Part shown: one piece after another, positions 17,889 to 27,485 of the stretch
Layout: each line of letters begins with the position of its first letter
Numbering within the stretch: position 1 is the stretch's first letter
Origin: Amycolatopsis rubida
GTDB lineage: Bacteria; Actinomycetota; Actinomycetes; Mycobacteriales; Pseudonocardiaceae
Assembly: GCF_900115345.1 (NCBI RefSeq)
Contig: NZ_FOWC01000025.1
Coordinates: 23,604-87,603, forward strand
DNA length: 64,000 nucleotides
Direction: 5' to 3'
Program-made: the position numbers and the translations under genes
The notes under the pieces: model-generated
The model's database searches: none
What the model saw: only the letters and a program-made list of their open reading frames with translations
Told to the model about the DNA's origin: nothing

Positions 17889-19247
17889 GTGTCGAGCACC
17901 TGGTTCTGGATCGTTGTCGTCGCCGTCGTCGTCCTGGTCGCCATGCTGGTGTCCGGGCTGCTCATCGCGCGCAAGCGGCGGATCAGCATCGCCGAACAGC
18001 GCGAGGCCGAGGAGAAGCCGAAGGGCGGCGGGTACGCCGCGAGCGGCGGGATTTCGCTGGCTCCCGGCGGGAAGACCGCGGAGGCTCCGCCCGCGCCGTC
18101 TCCTGAGCCTGAGGCTTCGCCGGAGCCGGTGGCCGAGCATCCCGTCGAGGACCGGCCGGAAGTCGACGGCCAGCCCGCGGTCGGCGACGACGCCGCGGTC
18201 CCGCGCGACTCCGACCAGCGCTCGGTGCGCGACGTCAAGCTCCCGGAGCCGGTGGCGGAAGAAGAGGCTCCCGAGGCGGTCGTGCCGGGAACGGTCGAGC
18301 CGATCGAGGAAATCGAGTCCCCGGCCGGCCGGCTTGAGCGCCTGCGCGGCCGGCTGTCGAAGTCCCGCTCGGTGTTCGGGCAGAGCCTGCTGGGCCTGCT
18401 CGGCGGCGGCGACCTGGACGAGGACTCCTGGCAGGACGTCGAAGACACGCTGCTCCTGGCGGACCTCGGCGCGGCCACGACGACCGAGATCGTGGACCGC
18501 CTGCGCGACGAACTGAACCGGCGCGCGGTGCGCACGTCGGGGGAAGCACGCGAGCTGCTGCACGAGGTGCTGACCGCGGCGCTCTCCACGGACGCCGAGC
18601 GCTCGGTCCGGGCCCTGCCGCACGAGGTGGACGGCGAGAAGCAGCCCGCGGTCGTGCTGGTCGCCGGGGTGAACGGCACCGGCAAGACCACGACGACCGG
18701 CAAACTCGCGCGAGTGCTGGTGGCGCAAGGCGGAACCGTCGTCCTCGGCGCGGCCGACACGTTCCGCGCCGCCGCCGCCGACCAGCTCCAGACGTGGGGC
18801 GAACGCGTGGGCGCGTCGGTCGTGCGGGGCAAGGAAGGCGCGGACCCGGCCGCGGTCGCGTTCGACGCGGTCAAGCAGGGCATCAGCGAAGGCGTGGACA
18901 CGGTCCTGGTCGACACCGCGGGCCGCCTGCACACGAAGACCGGCCTGATGGACGAACTCGGCAAGGTGAAGCGAGTCGTGGAAAAGCAGGCGCGAGTGGA
19001 CGAGGTGCTGCTCGTGCTGGACGCCACGACCGGGCAGAACGGGCTCGCGCAGGCACGGGTGTTCGCCGAGGTCATCGACGTGACCGGGATCGTCCTGACC
19101 AAGCTGGACGGCACGGCCAAGGGCGGGATCGTGTTCCAGGTCCAGAAGGAGCTGGGGGTGCCGGTGAAGCTCGTCGGGCTGGGCGAGGGGCCGGATGACC
19201 TGGCACCGTTCGAGCCGGGTGCGTTCGTCGACGCGTTGCTGGGCTGA
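17889..19247 (+). CDS. ftsY: signal recognition particle receptor FtsY
   Basis: FtsY is the membrane-associated SRP receptor GTPase that partners with Ffh (51487-53028). The 452-residue protein has an N-terminal membrane helix (7-27), a long acidic Pro/Glu-rich A domain (about 35-140), and the NG domain with G1 GVNGTGKTTT, DTAGRLHTK and TKLDGTAKGG. A GTG start is used. It is divergent from anmK across a 140-base promoter region and lies downstream of smc. Confidence 0.97.
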   Translation: MSSTWFWIVVVAVVVLVAMLVSGLLIARKRRISIAEQREAEEKPKGGGYAASGGISLAPGGKTAEAPPAPSPEPEASPEPVAEHPVEDRPEVDGQPAVGDDAAVPRDSDQRSVRDVKLPEPVAEEEAPEAVVPGTVEPIEEIESPAGRLERLRGRLSKSRSVFGQSLLGLLGGGDLDEDSWQDVEDTLLLADLGAATTTEIVDRLRDELNRRAVRTSGEARELLHEVLTAALSTDAERSVRALPHEVDGEKQPAVVLVAGVNGTGKTTTTGKLARVLVAQGGTVVLGAADTFRAAAADQLQTWGERVGASVVRGKEGADPAAVAFDAVKQGISEGVDTVLVDTAGRLHTKTGLMDELGKVKRVVEKQARVDEVLLVLDATTGQNGLAQARVFAEVIDVTGIVLTKLDGTAKGGIVFQVQKELGVPVKLVGLGEGPDDLAPFEPGAFVDALLG

Positions 19248-19386
19248 TTCCCTTGGCTGGGTGAAGAGAGGGCGAAGCGGACATCTCTCGCGGCGCTGCC
19301 TGCCACGGTGGGAAGCGGCTCGGCGGTGAGTGGCCGGTCCGTGCGGTCCTCGAAGACTCGCGCGCGGCTGGCTCCAGGAGAAACCC

Positions 19387-19593
19387 GTGCGCTCCCGCAT
19401 TCGTCCGGTCCGGTGCTCGCCGCCTGCGCTCTCGCCGGTTGTTCCAGGGCCGGCCAAGGCCGTCGAGGGGGAGTCGATGCGCCGCGTCCTCACTGCCGGT
19501 GGACAGAAAGCCGGTCTCACGGCCAAGATCGGCACGGTGAACGGCACCGAGGTGAAGTACGACGTCCAGGTCGATCAGAAACCCATGAAGTGA
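19387..19593 (+). pseudogene. decayed DUF4333-type lipoprotein gene
   Basis: The 68-residue frame from GTG 19387 (AGGAG six bases upstream) ends with AGGQKAGLTAKIGTVNGTE and KYDVQVDQKP, which resembles the end of a DUF4333 domain. The conserved cysteine of the family's RCTLT-like motif appears here as Arg. In a second frame over about 19410-19455 a lipoprotein signal is legible (VLAACALAGCS). A normal gene would join signal and domain in one frame with about 40 more residues between. Two frameshifts and a deletion best explain it. It overlaps the GNAT start by GTGA and may still serve as a translated leader. Confidence 0.55.
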
Positions 19594-20072
19594 CCCGCGT
19601 CACCCTTCGCCCGCTGACCGAGGCCGACCGGTCGAGGGTGCACGAGATCCTCTCCGCCCCGGAAGTCGCGCAGTGGTGGGGCGACCCCGGCGAGGAAACC
19701 GACGGGCTCCTCGCCAAGGAGGAGGACCACGTCTACGCCATCGAGTACGAAGGCCAGACCGTCGGCGTGATCCAGGGCTGGGAAGAAACCGCCCGCCGCT
19801 ACCGGCACGCGGGGATCGACCTGGCCGTGCACCCCGGCCACTACGGTCTCGGGCTCGGTTCGGAGGCGATCCGGATCCTCGCCCAGCGCCTGTTCGACCA
19901 GGGCCACCACCGGATCACCATCGACCCGGCGGCGGCCAACGTCCGCGCGATCCACGTGTACGAGAAGCTCGGCTTCCGCCGCGTCGGACTCCTTCGCGAT
20001 TACGAGCAGGGGCTCGACGGCACCTGGCACGACGGCCTGCTGATGGACCTCCTCAAAGGCGAACTCAGGTAA
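19590..20072 (+). CDS. GNAT family N-acetyltransferase
   Basis: A 160-residue acetyl-CoA-dependent acetyltransferase of the RimJ/AAC(6')-like type. It starts VTRVTLRPLTEADR, has the acetyl-CoA loop (HPGHYGLGLGSEAIRIL) and the C-terminal AIHVYEKLGFRRVG motif, and ends LMDLL. The GTG start overlaps the end of the preceding decayed frame. The frame remains open upstream to 19308, but that part lacks GNAT character. The 3' end overlaps the convergent IclR gene by 8 bases. Substrate unknown; aminoglycosides or N-termini are possible. Confidence 0.88.
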   Translation: MTRVTLRPLTEADRSRVHEILSAPEVAQWWGDPGEETDGLLAKEEDHVYAIEYEGQTVGVIQGWEETARRYRHAGIDLAVHPGHYGLGLGSEAIRILAQRLFDQGHHRITIDPAAANVRAIHVYEKLGFRRVGLLRDYEQGLDGTWHDGLLMDLLKGELR

Positions 20073-20829
20073 CCGGCAGCTGCTGCGAAAGCCGGTCCGC
20101 GACCTTCTGCACCACCGGCGCGATGTGGCTCACCGCGTCCGCCGTCAGACGGCCGGACGGGCCGGAAACCGACACCGCCGCGGGCACCGGCGCGCCGGGG
20201 ATCGCGACGGCGATGCACCGCACCCCGAGTTCCTGCTCCGCCTCGTCCAGCGCGTAACCCAGTCCGGCGATCTTCTTCAGCTCCGCCGCCAGCGCGTCCG
20301 GGTCGGTGAAGGTGTGCTCGGTGTACGCGGGCATCCCGGTGCGTTCCAGCAGCGACGCGACCTCGTCTGCGGGCAGTTCCGCCAGCATCGCCTTGCCCAC
20401 GCCGGTGCCGTGCGGCAGCAAGCGCCGGCCGACCTCGGTGAACATCCGCATCGAGTGCTTCGAGGGCACCTGTGCGACATAGACCACCTCGTCGCGTTCC
20501 AGCACCGCCAGGTTCGCCGTCTCGCCGACCTCCTCGACCAGTTCCACCAGCAGCGGCCGCGCCCACGCGCCGAACTGCATGCTGGCGTTCTCGCCGAGCC
20601 GGATCAGCCGGGCGCCCAGCGCGTAGTGCCGGTTGGTGTTCTGCCGGACGTAGCCCAGCGACACCAGCGTGCGGATCAGCCGGTGGATCGTCGGCATCGG
20701 CAGCCCGGACAGGGTCGCCAGCTCCGACAGGCTGGCCTCGCCGCCGGTGTCCGCCAGGTGCTCCAGCAGCTCGAACGCGCGCTGCAGGGACTGGACGCCG
20801 CCGTCTCGTCCGCTCTTCTCAGCCGCCAC
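20065..20829 (-). CDS. IclR family transcriptional regulator, AllR-like
   Basis: The 254-residue protein has an N-terminal winged helix (LSELATLSGLPMPTIHRLI) and an IclR effector domain (ALGARLIRLG, VGKAMLAELP, CIAVAIPG). GAGGAGG lies before the GTG start. It is divergent from malate synthase, and a 15-bp palindrome between them recurs before allantoinase. In Streptomyces the IclR protein AllR represses allantoin and glyoxylate genes; this protein very likely has that role. Effector (allantoin derivative or glyoxylate) is inferred. Confidence 0.92.
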   Translation of the reverse strand: MAAEKSGRDGGVQSLQRAFELLEHLADTGGEASLSELATLSGLPMPTIHRLIRTLVSLGYVRQNTNRHYALGARLIRLGENASMQFGAWARPLLVELVEEVGETANLAVLERDEVVYVAQVPSKHSMRMFTEVGRRLLPHGTGVGKAMLAELPADEVASLLERTGMPAYTEHTFTDPDALAAELKKIAGLGYALDEAEQELGVRCIAVAIPGAPVPAAVSVSGPSGRLTADAVSHIAPVVQKVADRLSQQLPVT

Positions 20830-20853
20830 CCGTGGTCCTCCTCACAGACCCGA

Positions 20854-20882
20854 TTGATGTTCCGCTATGCAGAAACTATAGT
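20854..20882 (+). promoter_or_regulatory. aceB promoter with IclR-type operator in the spacer
   Basis: TTGATG (20854-20859) and TATAGT (20877-20882) are separated by exactly 17 bases. Positions 20860-20874 of that spacer form the imperfect palindrome TTCCGCTATGCAGAA. A second site of the same pattern lies at 34522-34536 before allB. A bound repressor would block polymerase directly. Ribosome binding before aceB is weak (CGGGGTG). Confidence 0.65.
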
Positions 20883-20937
20883 CCGTCAGGTAAAAACCGT
20901 AGGGACGTTATCCAAAGCACTACTCGGGGTGTTGCGC

Positions 20938-22512
20938 ATGTCTGAGGTCCAGGTTCTCGGCGGGTCCGTCGAGCGTGGGGACGAGATTCTGACGCCGGAA
21001 GCCCTCGCTTTCGTAGCGGGCTTGCACGACGAGTACGCCGCGCGGCGCGACGAACTCCTCGTCGCGCGGGGCAAGCGGCGCGAGGAGGCCCGGACCACCG
21101 GCCGCCTCGATTTCCTGGCGGAGACCAAGGAGATCCGCGAGGGCGACTGGCAGGTCGCCGGCGCGCCGGCCGCGCTGCGCGACCGCCGCGTCGAGATCAC
21201 CGGTCCGACCGACCGCAAGATGACCATCAACGCCCTCAACTCCGGCGCCAAGGTGTGGCTCGCCGACTTCGAGGACGCCAACACTCCGCATTGGGCGAAC
21301 GTCGTGGGCGGCCAGGTCAACCTGTCCGACGCGATCCGCGGCACCATCACGCTCGACCAGAACGGCAAGCACTACGAGCTGAAGCCCGACGTCGAGCACG
21401 CGACGATCGTGGTCCGCCCGCGCGGCTGGCACCTCGACGAGCGGAACCTGACCTTCGGCGGCCGCAAGGGCGTCGGCGCGCTGGTCGATTTCGGCCTGTA
21501 CTTCTTCCACAACGCCCAGGAGCTGCTCAACCGCGGCAAGGGCCCGTACTTCTACCTGCCGAAGATGGAAAGCCACCTCGAAGCGCGGCTGTGGAACGAC
21601 GTGTTCACGCACGCGGAGAAGGCACTCGGCATCCCGCACGGCACCGTCCGCGCGACCGTGCTGATCGAGACCATCCCGGCCGCGTTCGAGATGGAAGAGA
21701 TCCTCTACGAACTGCGCGAGCACGCCTCCGGCCTGAACGCGGGCCGCTGGGACTACCTGTTCAGCGTCATCAAGTACTTCCGCGACGCGGGCGAGAAGTT
21801 CGTGCTGCCGGATCGCAACTCGGTCACCATGACCGCGCCGTTCATGCGCGCCTACACCGAACTGCTCGTGCGCACCTGCCACAAGCGCGGCGCGTTCGCG
21901 ATCGGCGGCATGGCCGCGTTCATCCCGAGCAAGGACCCGGAAGTCAACAAGGGCGCCTTCGACAAGGTGCACGCCGACAAGTCGCGGGAGGCCGGGGACG
22001 GCTTCGACGGTTCGTGGGTCGCGCACCCGGGCATGGTCGCACTCTGCGCGGAAGAGTTCGACAAGGTCCTCGGCGACCAGCCGAACCAGCTCGGGCGCAC
22101 CCGCGACGAGGTGAGCGTGACCGCCGACCAGCTGCTGGACGTCGCCTCGACGCCGGGCAGCGCCACCGCGGCCGGCCTGCGCGCGGCGGTCGACGTCGGC
22201 ATCCGCTACCTGGCCTCGTGGCTGGGCGGCAACGGCGCGGCGGCGATCCACAACCTGATGGAAGACGCCGCCACGGCCGAGATTTCCCGCTCGCAGGTGT
22301 GGCAGTGGGTCAAGAACGGCGCGCAGCTGGACAACGGCGAGACGGTCACCGCGGAGCTGGTGCGCGGGGTCGTCGCCGACGTCCGCGGCGAGCTGGCGGC
22401 GGAGGTTTCCGACGATCTGCTGAAGCCCGCGGTCGAGCTGTTCGAGCAGGTCGCGCTGGCTGACGAGTTCCCGGACTTCCTGACCCTCCCGGCGTACGAG
22501 CACATCCAGTAA
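20938..22512 (+). CDS. aceB: malate synthase A
   Basis: Malate synthase condenses glyoxylate with acetyl-CoA to malate. The 524-residue protein is of the A isoform length and shows DFEDANTPHW, the VRPRGWHLDE arginine motif, FYLPKMESHLEAR, and the C-terminal MEDAATAEISR segment with the catalytic aspartate. Start ATG 20938 is chosen because homology begins there. No isocitrate lyase is nearby. With allantoin genes 13 kb away and a shared operator, its role is likely assimilation of glyoxylate from purines. It overlaps the next gene by one base. Confidence 0.95.
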   Translation: MSEVQVLGGSVERGDEILTPEALAFVAGLHDEYAARRDELLVARGKRREEARTTGRLDFLAETKEIREGDWQVAGAPAALRDRRVEITGPTDRKMTINALNSGAKVWLADFEDANTPHWANVVGGQVNLSDAIRGTITLDQNGKHYELKPDVEHATIVVRPRGWHLDERNLTFGGRKGVGALVDFGLYFFHNAQELLNRGKGPYFYLPKMESHLEARLWNDVFTHAEKALGIPHGTVRATVLIETIPAAFEMEEILYELREHASGLNAGRWDYLFSVIKYFRDAGEKFVLPDRNSVTMTAPFMRAYTELLVRTCHKRGAFAIGGMAAFIPSKDPEVNKGAFDKVHADKSREAGDGFDGSWVAHPGMVALCAEEFDKVLGDQPNQLGRTRDEVSVTADQLLDVASTPGSATAAGLRAAVDVGIRYLASWLGGNGAAAIHNLMEDAATAEISRSQVWQWVKNGAQLDNGETVTAELVRGVVADVRGELAAEVSDDLLKPAVELFEQVALADEFPDFLTLPAYEHIQ

Positions 22513-23708
22513 TGGCAGGCGGACGGCTCGCCGAGGACGTCTACAGCGCCGCCGACGCGCGGTTGGCCGAGGCCGACGCGCGCGTGGCGGCGCGGTATCC
22601 CGGCGAGTCTCTGGGCCGTCGTCCGGTGCACACGGTGTACGTGCCGGCGTCGCAGTACCGCACGCGCCTGGTCGCCGACTGGGGCAAACAGGCGATGCGG
22701 GTCTTCGTCGAGCACGGCGACCTGCTGAACCTCGACCCGGCGGTGGCCGAGCGAGTCCGCGAGAAGCTCCTCACCGAGCCGATCGAGGACCTCCGCATCG
22801 ACTTCGAGGACGGTTACGGCCATCCCGGCGACGAAGCGGAGGACGCGGCCGCCGAGGCCGCCGGGCGCACCCTCGCGACCACCGGCGGCACTCCGTTCGC
22901 CGGAATCCGGTTCAAGAGCTTCGAAGCCGCGACGCGACGGCGGGGCATCCGGACGCTCGACCTGTTCCTCTCCGGCTTGCTTTCCGAGGGATCGCTGCCG
23001 GACGGATTCGTGGTGACGCTGCCGAAGGTCACCGCGGTCGAGCAGGTCGAAGTCGCCGCGGAAGTGTTGGGGCGGCTGGAAACCGCGTACGGGCTGGCGG
23101 ACCGCTCGTTGCGGTTCGAGGTGCAGATCGAGACCGCGCAGTCGATCCTCTCGACCGACGGCACGGTCTCGGTCGCGCAGATCATCCAGGCCTCCGGCGG
23201 CCGGTGTTCCGGACTGCACTACGGGACCTACGACTACAGCGCGGGTCTCGGCATCAGCGCGGCGTACCAGAGCATGGCGCACCCCGCCGCCGACTTCGCG
23301 AAGCAACTGATGCAGGTCGCGGCTGCCGGAACGGGCGTGCGGCTGTCCGACGGTTCGACCAACCGGCTTCCGGTGGGCGACGACCTGCCGGGCGCGTGGG
23401 CCGAGCACCTGCGCCTCGTGCGGCGGTCGCTGGAGAACGGCTTCTACCAGGGCTGGGACCTGCATCCGCACCAGCTGCCGACCCGGTACGCGGCGACGTA
23501 CGCCTTCTACCGCGAGGGCGCCCCGGCGGCGGCCAAGCGGTTGCAGGACTACGCGTCGAAGACCTCCGGGGGAGTGCTCGACGAGCCTGCTACGGCGGAG
23601 GCGCTGGCGCGGTATTTGCTCGGCGGGTTTCAGTGCGGGGCGTTGGCGGAAGCGGAGCTGCCGTTCGAGGCGGCGCGGCTGGACGCGTATGCGAGGCGGC
23701 AAGCGTGA
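22512..23708 (+). CDS. DUF6986 CitE-like aldolase/lyase family protein
   Basis: The 398-residue protein belongs to the PEP-mutase/CitE (HpcH/HpaI) barrel superfamily: an acidic metal-site motif IDFEDGYG (near residue 97), LPKVTAVEQVE, FEVQIETAQSIL and GLHYGTYDYSA. Members cleave or form C-C bonds next to a carboxylate, often with glyoxylate or pyruvate. Its start overlaps the aceB stop (TAATG), so it is co-expressed with malate synthase. No ureidoglycolate lyase is recognised in the window, so this enzyme is a candidate for glyoxylate release or handling; that is inference. Confidence 0.8.
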   Translation: MAGGRLAEDVYSAADARLAEADARVAARYPGESLGRRPVHTVYVPASQYRTRLVADWGKQAMRVFVEHGDLLNLDPAVAERVREKLLTEPIEDLRIDFEDGYGHPGDEAEDAAAEAAGRTLATTGGTPFAGIRFKSFEAATRRRGIRTLDLFLSGLLSEGSLPDGFVVTLPKVTAVEQVEVAAEVLGRLETAYGLADRSLRFEVQIETAQSILSTDGTVSVAQIIQASGGRCSGLHYGTYDYSAGLGISAAYQSMAHPAADFAKQLMQVAAAGTGVRLSDGSTNRLPVGDDLPGAWAEHLRLVRRSLENGFYQGWDLHPHQLPTRYAATYAFYREGAPAAAKRLQDYASKTSGGVLDEPATAEALARYLLGGFQCGALAEAELPFEAARLDAYARRQA

Positions 23709-23838
23709 ACTCGTGAGCCCACGACCTCCTCCACGAACTACGAGGCCAGCGAGACAAACGACGCCGACCGGGGACCGCCCGCGGCGAAATACCGGCCTCA
23801 GCTCGATACCTGCCATCGAACACGGCAACGGGATCAGT

Positions 23839-23866
23839 CCCGCCCAACCGGGCCCTCCCGGGCGGG
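23839..23866. terminator. terminator hairpin after the aceB operon
   Basis: CCCGC pairs with GCGGG and CCGGG with CCCGG around the loop CCCT, with a 4-base bulge on one side. It lies 131 bases after the DUF6986 stop and about 107 bases before htpG. A TAGACT element at about 23923-23928 is a possible htpG -10. Confidence 0.45.
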
Positions 23867-23972
23867 CGCCGCTGGCGGCAACCGGACTTCGCGGTCTCCG
23901 CACGTTCTGTCGTCCCCCGTGGGTAGACTGCGTGCCGGTCTTTTCGAGGGCGGGAAAGGAAACACGAAAGCC

Positions 23973-25850
23973 ATGGCTGAGGAAACCGGGACGGTCGAAA
24001 CGCTGGAGTTCCAGTCCGAGGCGCGCCAGCTGCTGCAGCTGATGATCCACTCGATCTACTCGAACAAGGACATCTTCCTGCGCGAGCTGGTCTCCAACGC
24101 CTCCGACGCGCTGGACAAGCTGCGGCTGGAGACGTACCGCGACAAGGATCTGCAGGCCGAGACCGACAACCTGCACATCGAGATTCTTCTCGACGCCGAG
24201 GCGCGCACTCTCACCGTGCGCGACAACGGCATCGGGATGAGCCGCGACGACGTCGTCAACCTGATCGGCACCATCGCGAAATCCGGCACCGCCGACTTCC
24301 TGCGCAAGCTCAAGGAGTCGAAGGAATCCGCGGGCCAGGACCTGATCGGGCAGTTCGGCGTCGGCTTCTACGCAAGCTTCATGGTCGCCGACAAGGTCAC
24401 CCTGGTGACCCGGCGCGCGGGGACCGGCGAGGGCGTCCGCTGGGAATCCGCCGGCGAGGGCACCTACACGATCGAGTCCCTCTCCGACGCTCCGCAGGGC
24501 ACGTCGGTGACGCTGCACCTCAAGCCCGCCGACGACGAGGACCACCTCTACGACTACACGTCGCCGTGGAAGGTGCGCGAGATCGTCAAGCGCTACTCCG
24601 ACTTCATCACTTGGCCGGTGCAGATGGCCAAGGAGGGTGAAGAGGGCGGCCTTGAGACGGTCAACTCGATGAAGGCGCTGTGGGCGCGTGCGAAGGACGA
24701 GGTCTCCGACGAGGAGTACCACGAGTTCTACAAGCACATCAGCCACGACTGGACCGACCCGCTTGAGACGGTCCGGATGCAGGCCGAGGGCACCTTCGAG
24801 TACCAGGCGCTGCTGTTCCTGCCCTCGCGCGCGCCGATGGACCTGTTCATGCGGGACGCGAAGCGCGGCGTGCAGCTGTACGTCAAGCGCGTGTTCATCA
24901 TGGACGACTGCGAAGCGCTGATGCCGAACTACCTGCGCTTCGTGAAGGGGGTCGTCGACGCCCAAGACCTGTCGCTGAACGTGTCGCGGGAGATCCTGCA
25001 GCAGGACCGGCAGATCCGCGCGATCCGGCGGCGGCTGGAGAAGAAGATCCTCTCCACGGTCAAGACGATGATGACCGAGGACGCCGAGAAGTACGCGACG
25101 TTCTGGTCCGAGTTCGGCCGCGCGGTCAAGGAGGGCCTGATCGACGACCCGGAGAACCGGGAGCAGATCCTGGAGATCTCGTCGTTCGACTCGACGCACC
25201 ACGCGGACAAGCCCACCTCGCTGCGCGACTACGTGTCGCGGATGAAGGAGGGCCAGGAGCACATCTACTACCTGACCGGCGATTCGCGCACCGTCATCGA
25301 GAACTCGCCGCACCTGGAAGCGTTCCGCGCCAAGGGGTACGAGGTGCTGATCCTCACCGACCCGGTGGACGAGATGTGGACGGAGCCGGCGAGCGGCTTC
25401 GACGGCAAGACGTTCCAGTCGGTCGCGAAGGGCGAGGTCGACCTCGGCGACGAGACGTCTGAGGAGAAGAAGGCCGAGTACGAGGACCTGCTGAAGTGGA
25501 TGTCGGCGACGCTGTCCGACACCGTCAAGGAGGTCCGCCTGTCGTCTCGGCTGACGACGTCGCCGTCCTGCATCGTCGGCGACGCGGGCGATCTGACGCC
25601 GACGCTGGAAAAGATGTACCGCGCGATGGGGCAGGAGCTGCCGCCGGTGAAGCGCGTGCTGGAGCTGAACCCGGAGCACGCGCTGGTGACCGGTCTGCGC
25701 AAGGCGTTCGCCGAGCACCCGGACGACACCTCGCTGGCCGAGACGGCGGAGCTGCTGCACGGGATGGCTTTGCTCGCCGAGGGCGGCGAGCTGAAGGATC
25801 CGAGCCGGTTCCTGAATCTGGTGGCGGAGCGGGCGGCCAAGGCGTTGTGA
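23973..25850 (+). CDS. htpG: molecular chaperone HtpG (Hsp90)
   Basis: HtpG is the bacterial Hsp90, an ATP-dependent homodimeric chaperone. The 625-residue product has the GHKL ATPase motifs [27 protein letters not shown] and GQFGVGFYA, then middle-domain motifs SRAPMDLF and LNVSREILQ, and the C-terminal dimer region. AAAGGA precedes the ATG at 23973. It appears monocistronic between a terminator and a palindromic element. No heat-shock operator was recognised. Confidence 0.97.
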
Positions 25851-25855
25851 GGGTT

Positions 25856-25901
25856 CTCGTGAGTGGCGATCCCGGTTCTCACCGGGATCGCCACTCACGA
25901 G
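25856..25901. repeat. perfect 21-bp inverted repeat, TCGTGAGTGGC family
   Basis: Two perfectly complementary 21-base arms (25856-25876, 25881-25901) flank a TCTC tetraloop. It lies between htpG and the amidohydrolase gene, both rightward. A second copy with only G-U mismatches is at 32070-32113 and a half copy at 14935-14949. It could act as a terminator, attenuator or mobile palindromic (REP-like) unit. Confidence 0.8.
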
Positions 25902-25916
25902 CTTGAGGAGGTTCGG

Positions 25917-27251
25917 ATGAGGACAGTCGTCGAACACGCCGCGATCGCCACAGTCAGCGGCCCTGAGCACCGCAGCGGCCACGTCGTCCTCGAAGACGAC
26001 CGCATCGCGGCTGTCGGCGACGGCACCTACCCGGGGACGGCGGACGAACGCGTCGACGCGACCGGCTGCCTTGTCACGCCGGGCCTCGTGAACACGCACC
26101 ACCACCTCTACCAATGGGCCACCCGCGGCCTCGCCGCCGACCACACGCTGTTCGAGTGGCTGGTCGCGCTGTACCCGGTGTGGGCCAAGCTGGACGCGGA
26201 GATCACGCACGCCGCGGGCACCGCCGGAATGGCGCGGCTCGCCCTGAGCGGCTGCACCACGGTCGCCGACCACCACTACGTCTTCCCGTCCGGCGGCGAC
26301 CAGGTGGCCGCGCTCGTCGCCGCGCGGGAGCGGATCGGCTTGCGGCTGCACCTGGTCCGCGGCTCGATGGACCGCGGCGAATCGGACGGCGGACTGCCGC
26401 CGGACAGCCTGGTCGAGACCGCCGAGGAGGCCCTCCTCGGCACCGAAGCCGCGATCGACCGCTACCACGACGCCTCGCCGGGTGCGCACCTGCAGATCGC
26501 CGCTGGCCCCTGCTCGCCGTTCACCGTCACCGAACGGCTGATGGCCGACTCGGCCGAACTGGCCCGGCGCAAGGGCATCCGGCTCCACACGCATCTGGCC
26601 GAAACCCAGGACGAGGAAAAGCAATGCCTCGCCGAAACCGGTCTCACGCCCGCGGAGTACGCGGACAAACTGGGCTGGCTGGCGTCGGATGTCTGGTTGG
26701 CGCACACCGTCCACCTCGCGCCGGACGCGATCCGCCGCTTCGGCGCGACGGCGACGGGTTCCGCCCATTGCCCGACGTCGAATGGCCGCCTGGGCAGTGG
26801 AATCGCGCCGGTGCGGGATTTGCTCGACGCCGGTGCTCCGGTCGGATTGGGCGTCGACGGCGCGGCTTCGAGCGAATCCGGCGGCTTGGCCGACGAGCTG
26901 CATCAGGCGTTGCTGCAGGCCCGGCAACGCGGCGGCCCGACCGGATTGACCACGCGGGAAGCGTTGTGGCTGGGGACAATGGGCGGCGCGCGGTGTCTCG
27001 GCCGGGAGCGCGAGACGGGCTCGGTGGAGGTGGGGAAGCTCGCGGATCTGGCGGTGTGGGATCTCAACGGGCTGAACTACGCGGGCATCGAGGACCCGGT
27101 CGCGGCGCTGGTCCTGGCCGCGCCGCCGCCGCTGCGGAGGCTGTTCGTGGGGGGAAAGACGGTCGTCGACGGCGGGCGGTTGAAGTCCGCGGACGAGACG
27201 GTGATCGCGGGCGAGCTGGCGAAGGCGAGCGCCCGGCTGCGCGAAGACTGA
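25917..27251 (+). CDS. 8-oxoguanine deaminase-type amidohydrolase
   Basis: The 444-residue metal-dependent amidohydrolase starts at ATG 25917 behind GAGGAGG. It shows NTHHHLYQW (metal HxH), the DHHYVFP motif, LHTHLAET, AHCPTSN and GVDGAASSE with the catalytic aspartate. This pattern matches 8-oxoguanine deaminases, which convert 8-oxoguanine to urate, though the related AtzC/TrzN deaminases are close. Nearby uricase and allantoin genes favour a purine role. A 21-bp palindrome sits 15 bases upstream of the start. Confidence 0.85.
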   Translation: MRTVVEHAAIATVSGPEHRSGHVVLEDDRIAAVGDGTYPGTADERVDATGCLVTPGLVNTHHHLYQWATRGLAADHTLFEWLVALYPVWAKLDAEITHAAGTAGMARLALSGCTTVADHHYVFPSGGDQVAALVAARERIGLRLHLVRGSMDRGESDGGLPPDSLVETAEEALLGTEAAIDRYHDASPGAHLQIAAGPCSPFTVTERLMADSAELARRKGIRLHTHLAETQDEEKQCLAETGLTPAEYADKLGWLASDVWLAHTVHLAPDAIRRFGATATGSAHCPTSNGRLGSGIAPVRDLLDAGAPVGLGVDGAASSESGGLADELHQALLQARQRGGPTGLTTREALWLGTMGGARCLGRERETGSVEVGKLADLAVWDLNGLNYAGIEDPVAALVLAAPPPLRRLFVGGKTVVDGGRLKSADETVIAGELAKASARLRED

Positions 27252-27331
27252 GGCCGTGGGCTGATCTCGCCAACAGCCCGCAGCTTCAGGCACGGTTCAC
27301 CGCGCGGTTGGCACGTGGCGGATCCGCACCC

Positions 27332-27351
27332 CGGCCGCTTCGGGGCGGCCG
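27332..27351. terminator. hairpin between convergent amidohydrolase and SEDS genes
   Basis: CGGCCGC and GCGGCCG form a perfect 7-bp stem with the loop TTCGGG. It lies inside the 234-base gap between two converging genes. Nothing else with coding character is seen there. Confidence 0.45.
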
Positions 27352-27485
27352 CCGCTGTTGTTCAGGCACCGGCTGGTCTGGGATCCGCCCCGGTGAGCCG
27401 CGGCGGTGCTCGTCTCGACGGCAGGGCAGTGCTCTCGTGGCCCGTGATCGAGCGGATGCCGCGCACTCGGGTGGCCCCCGCTGGC

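Noticed and set aside
22206..27293. 1695-codon open frame on the minus strand across aceB to the amidohydrolase
   Set aside because: It is antisense to four well-supported genes. Its Arg/Asp/His-rich composition is typical of the open complementary frame in high-GC DNA.
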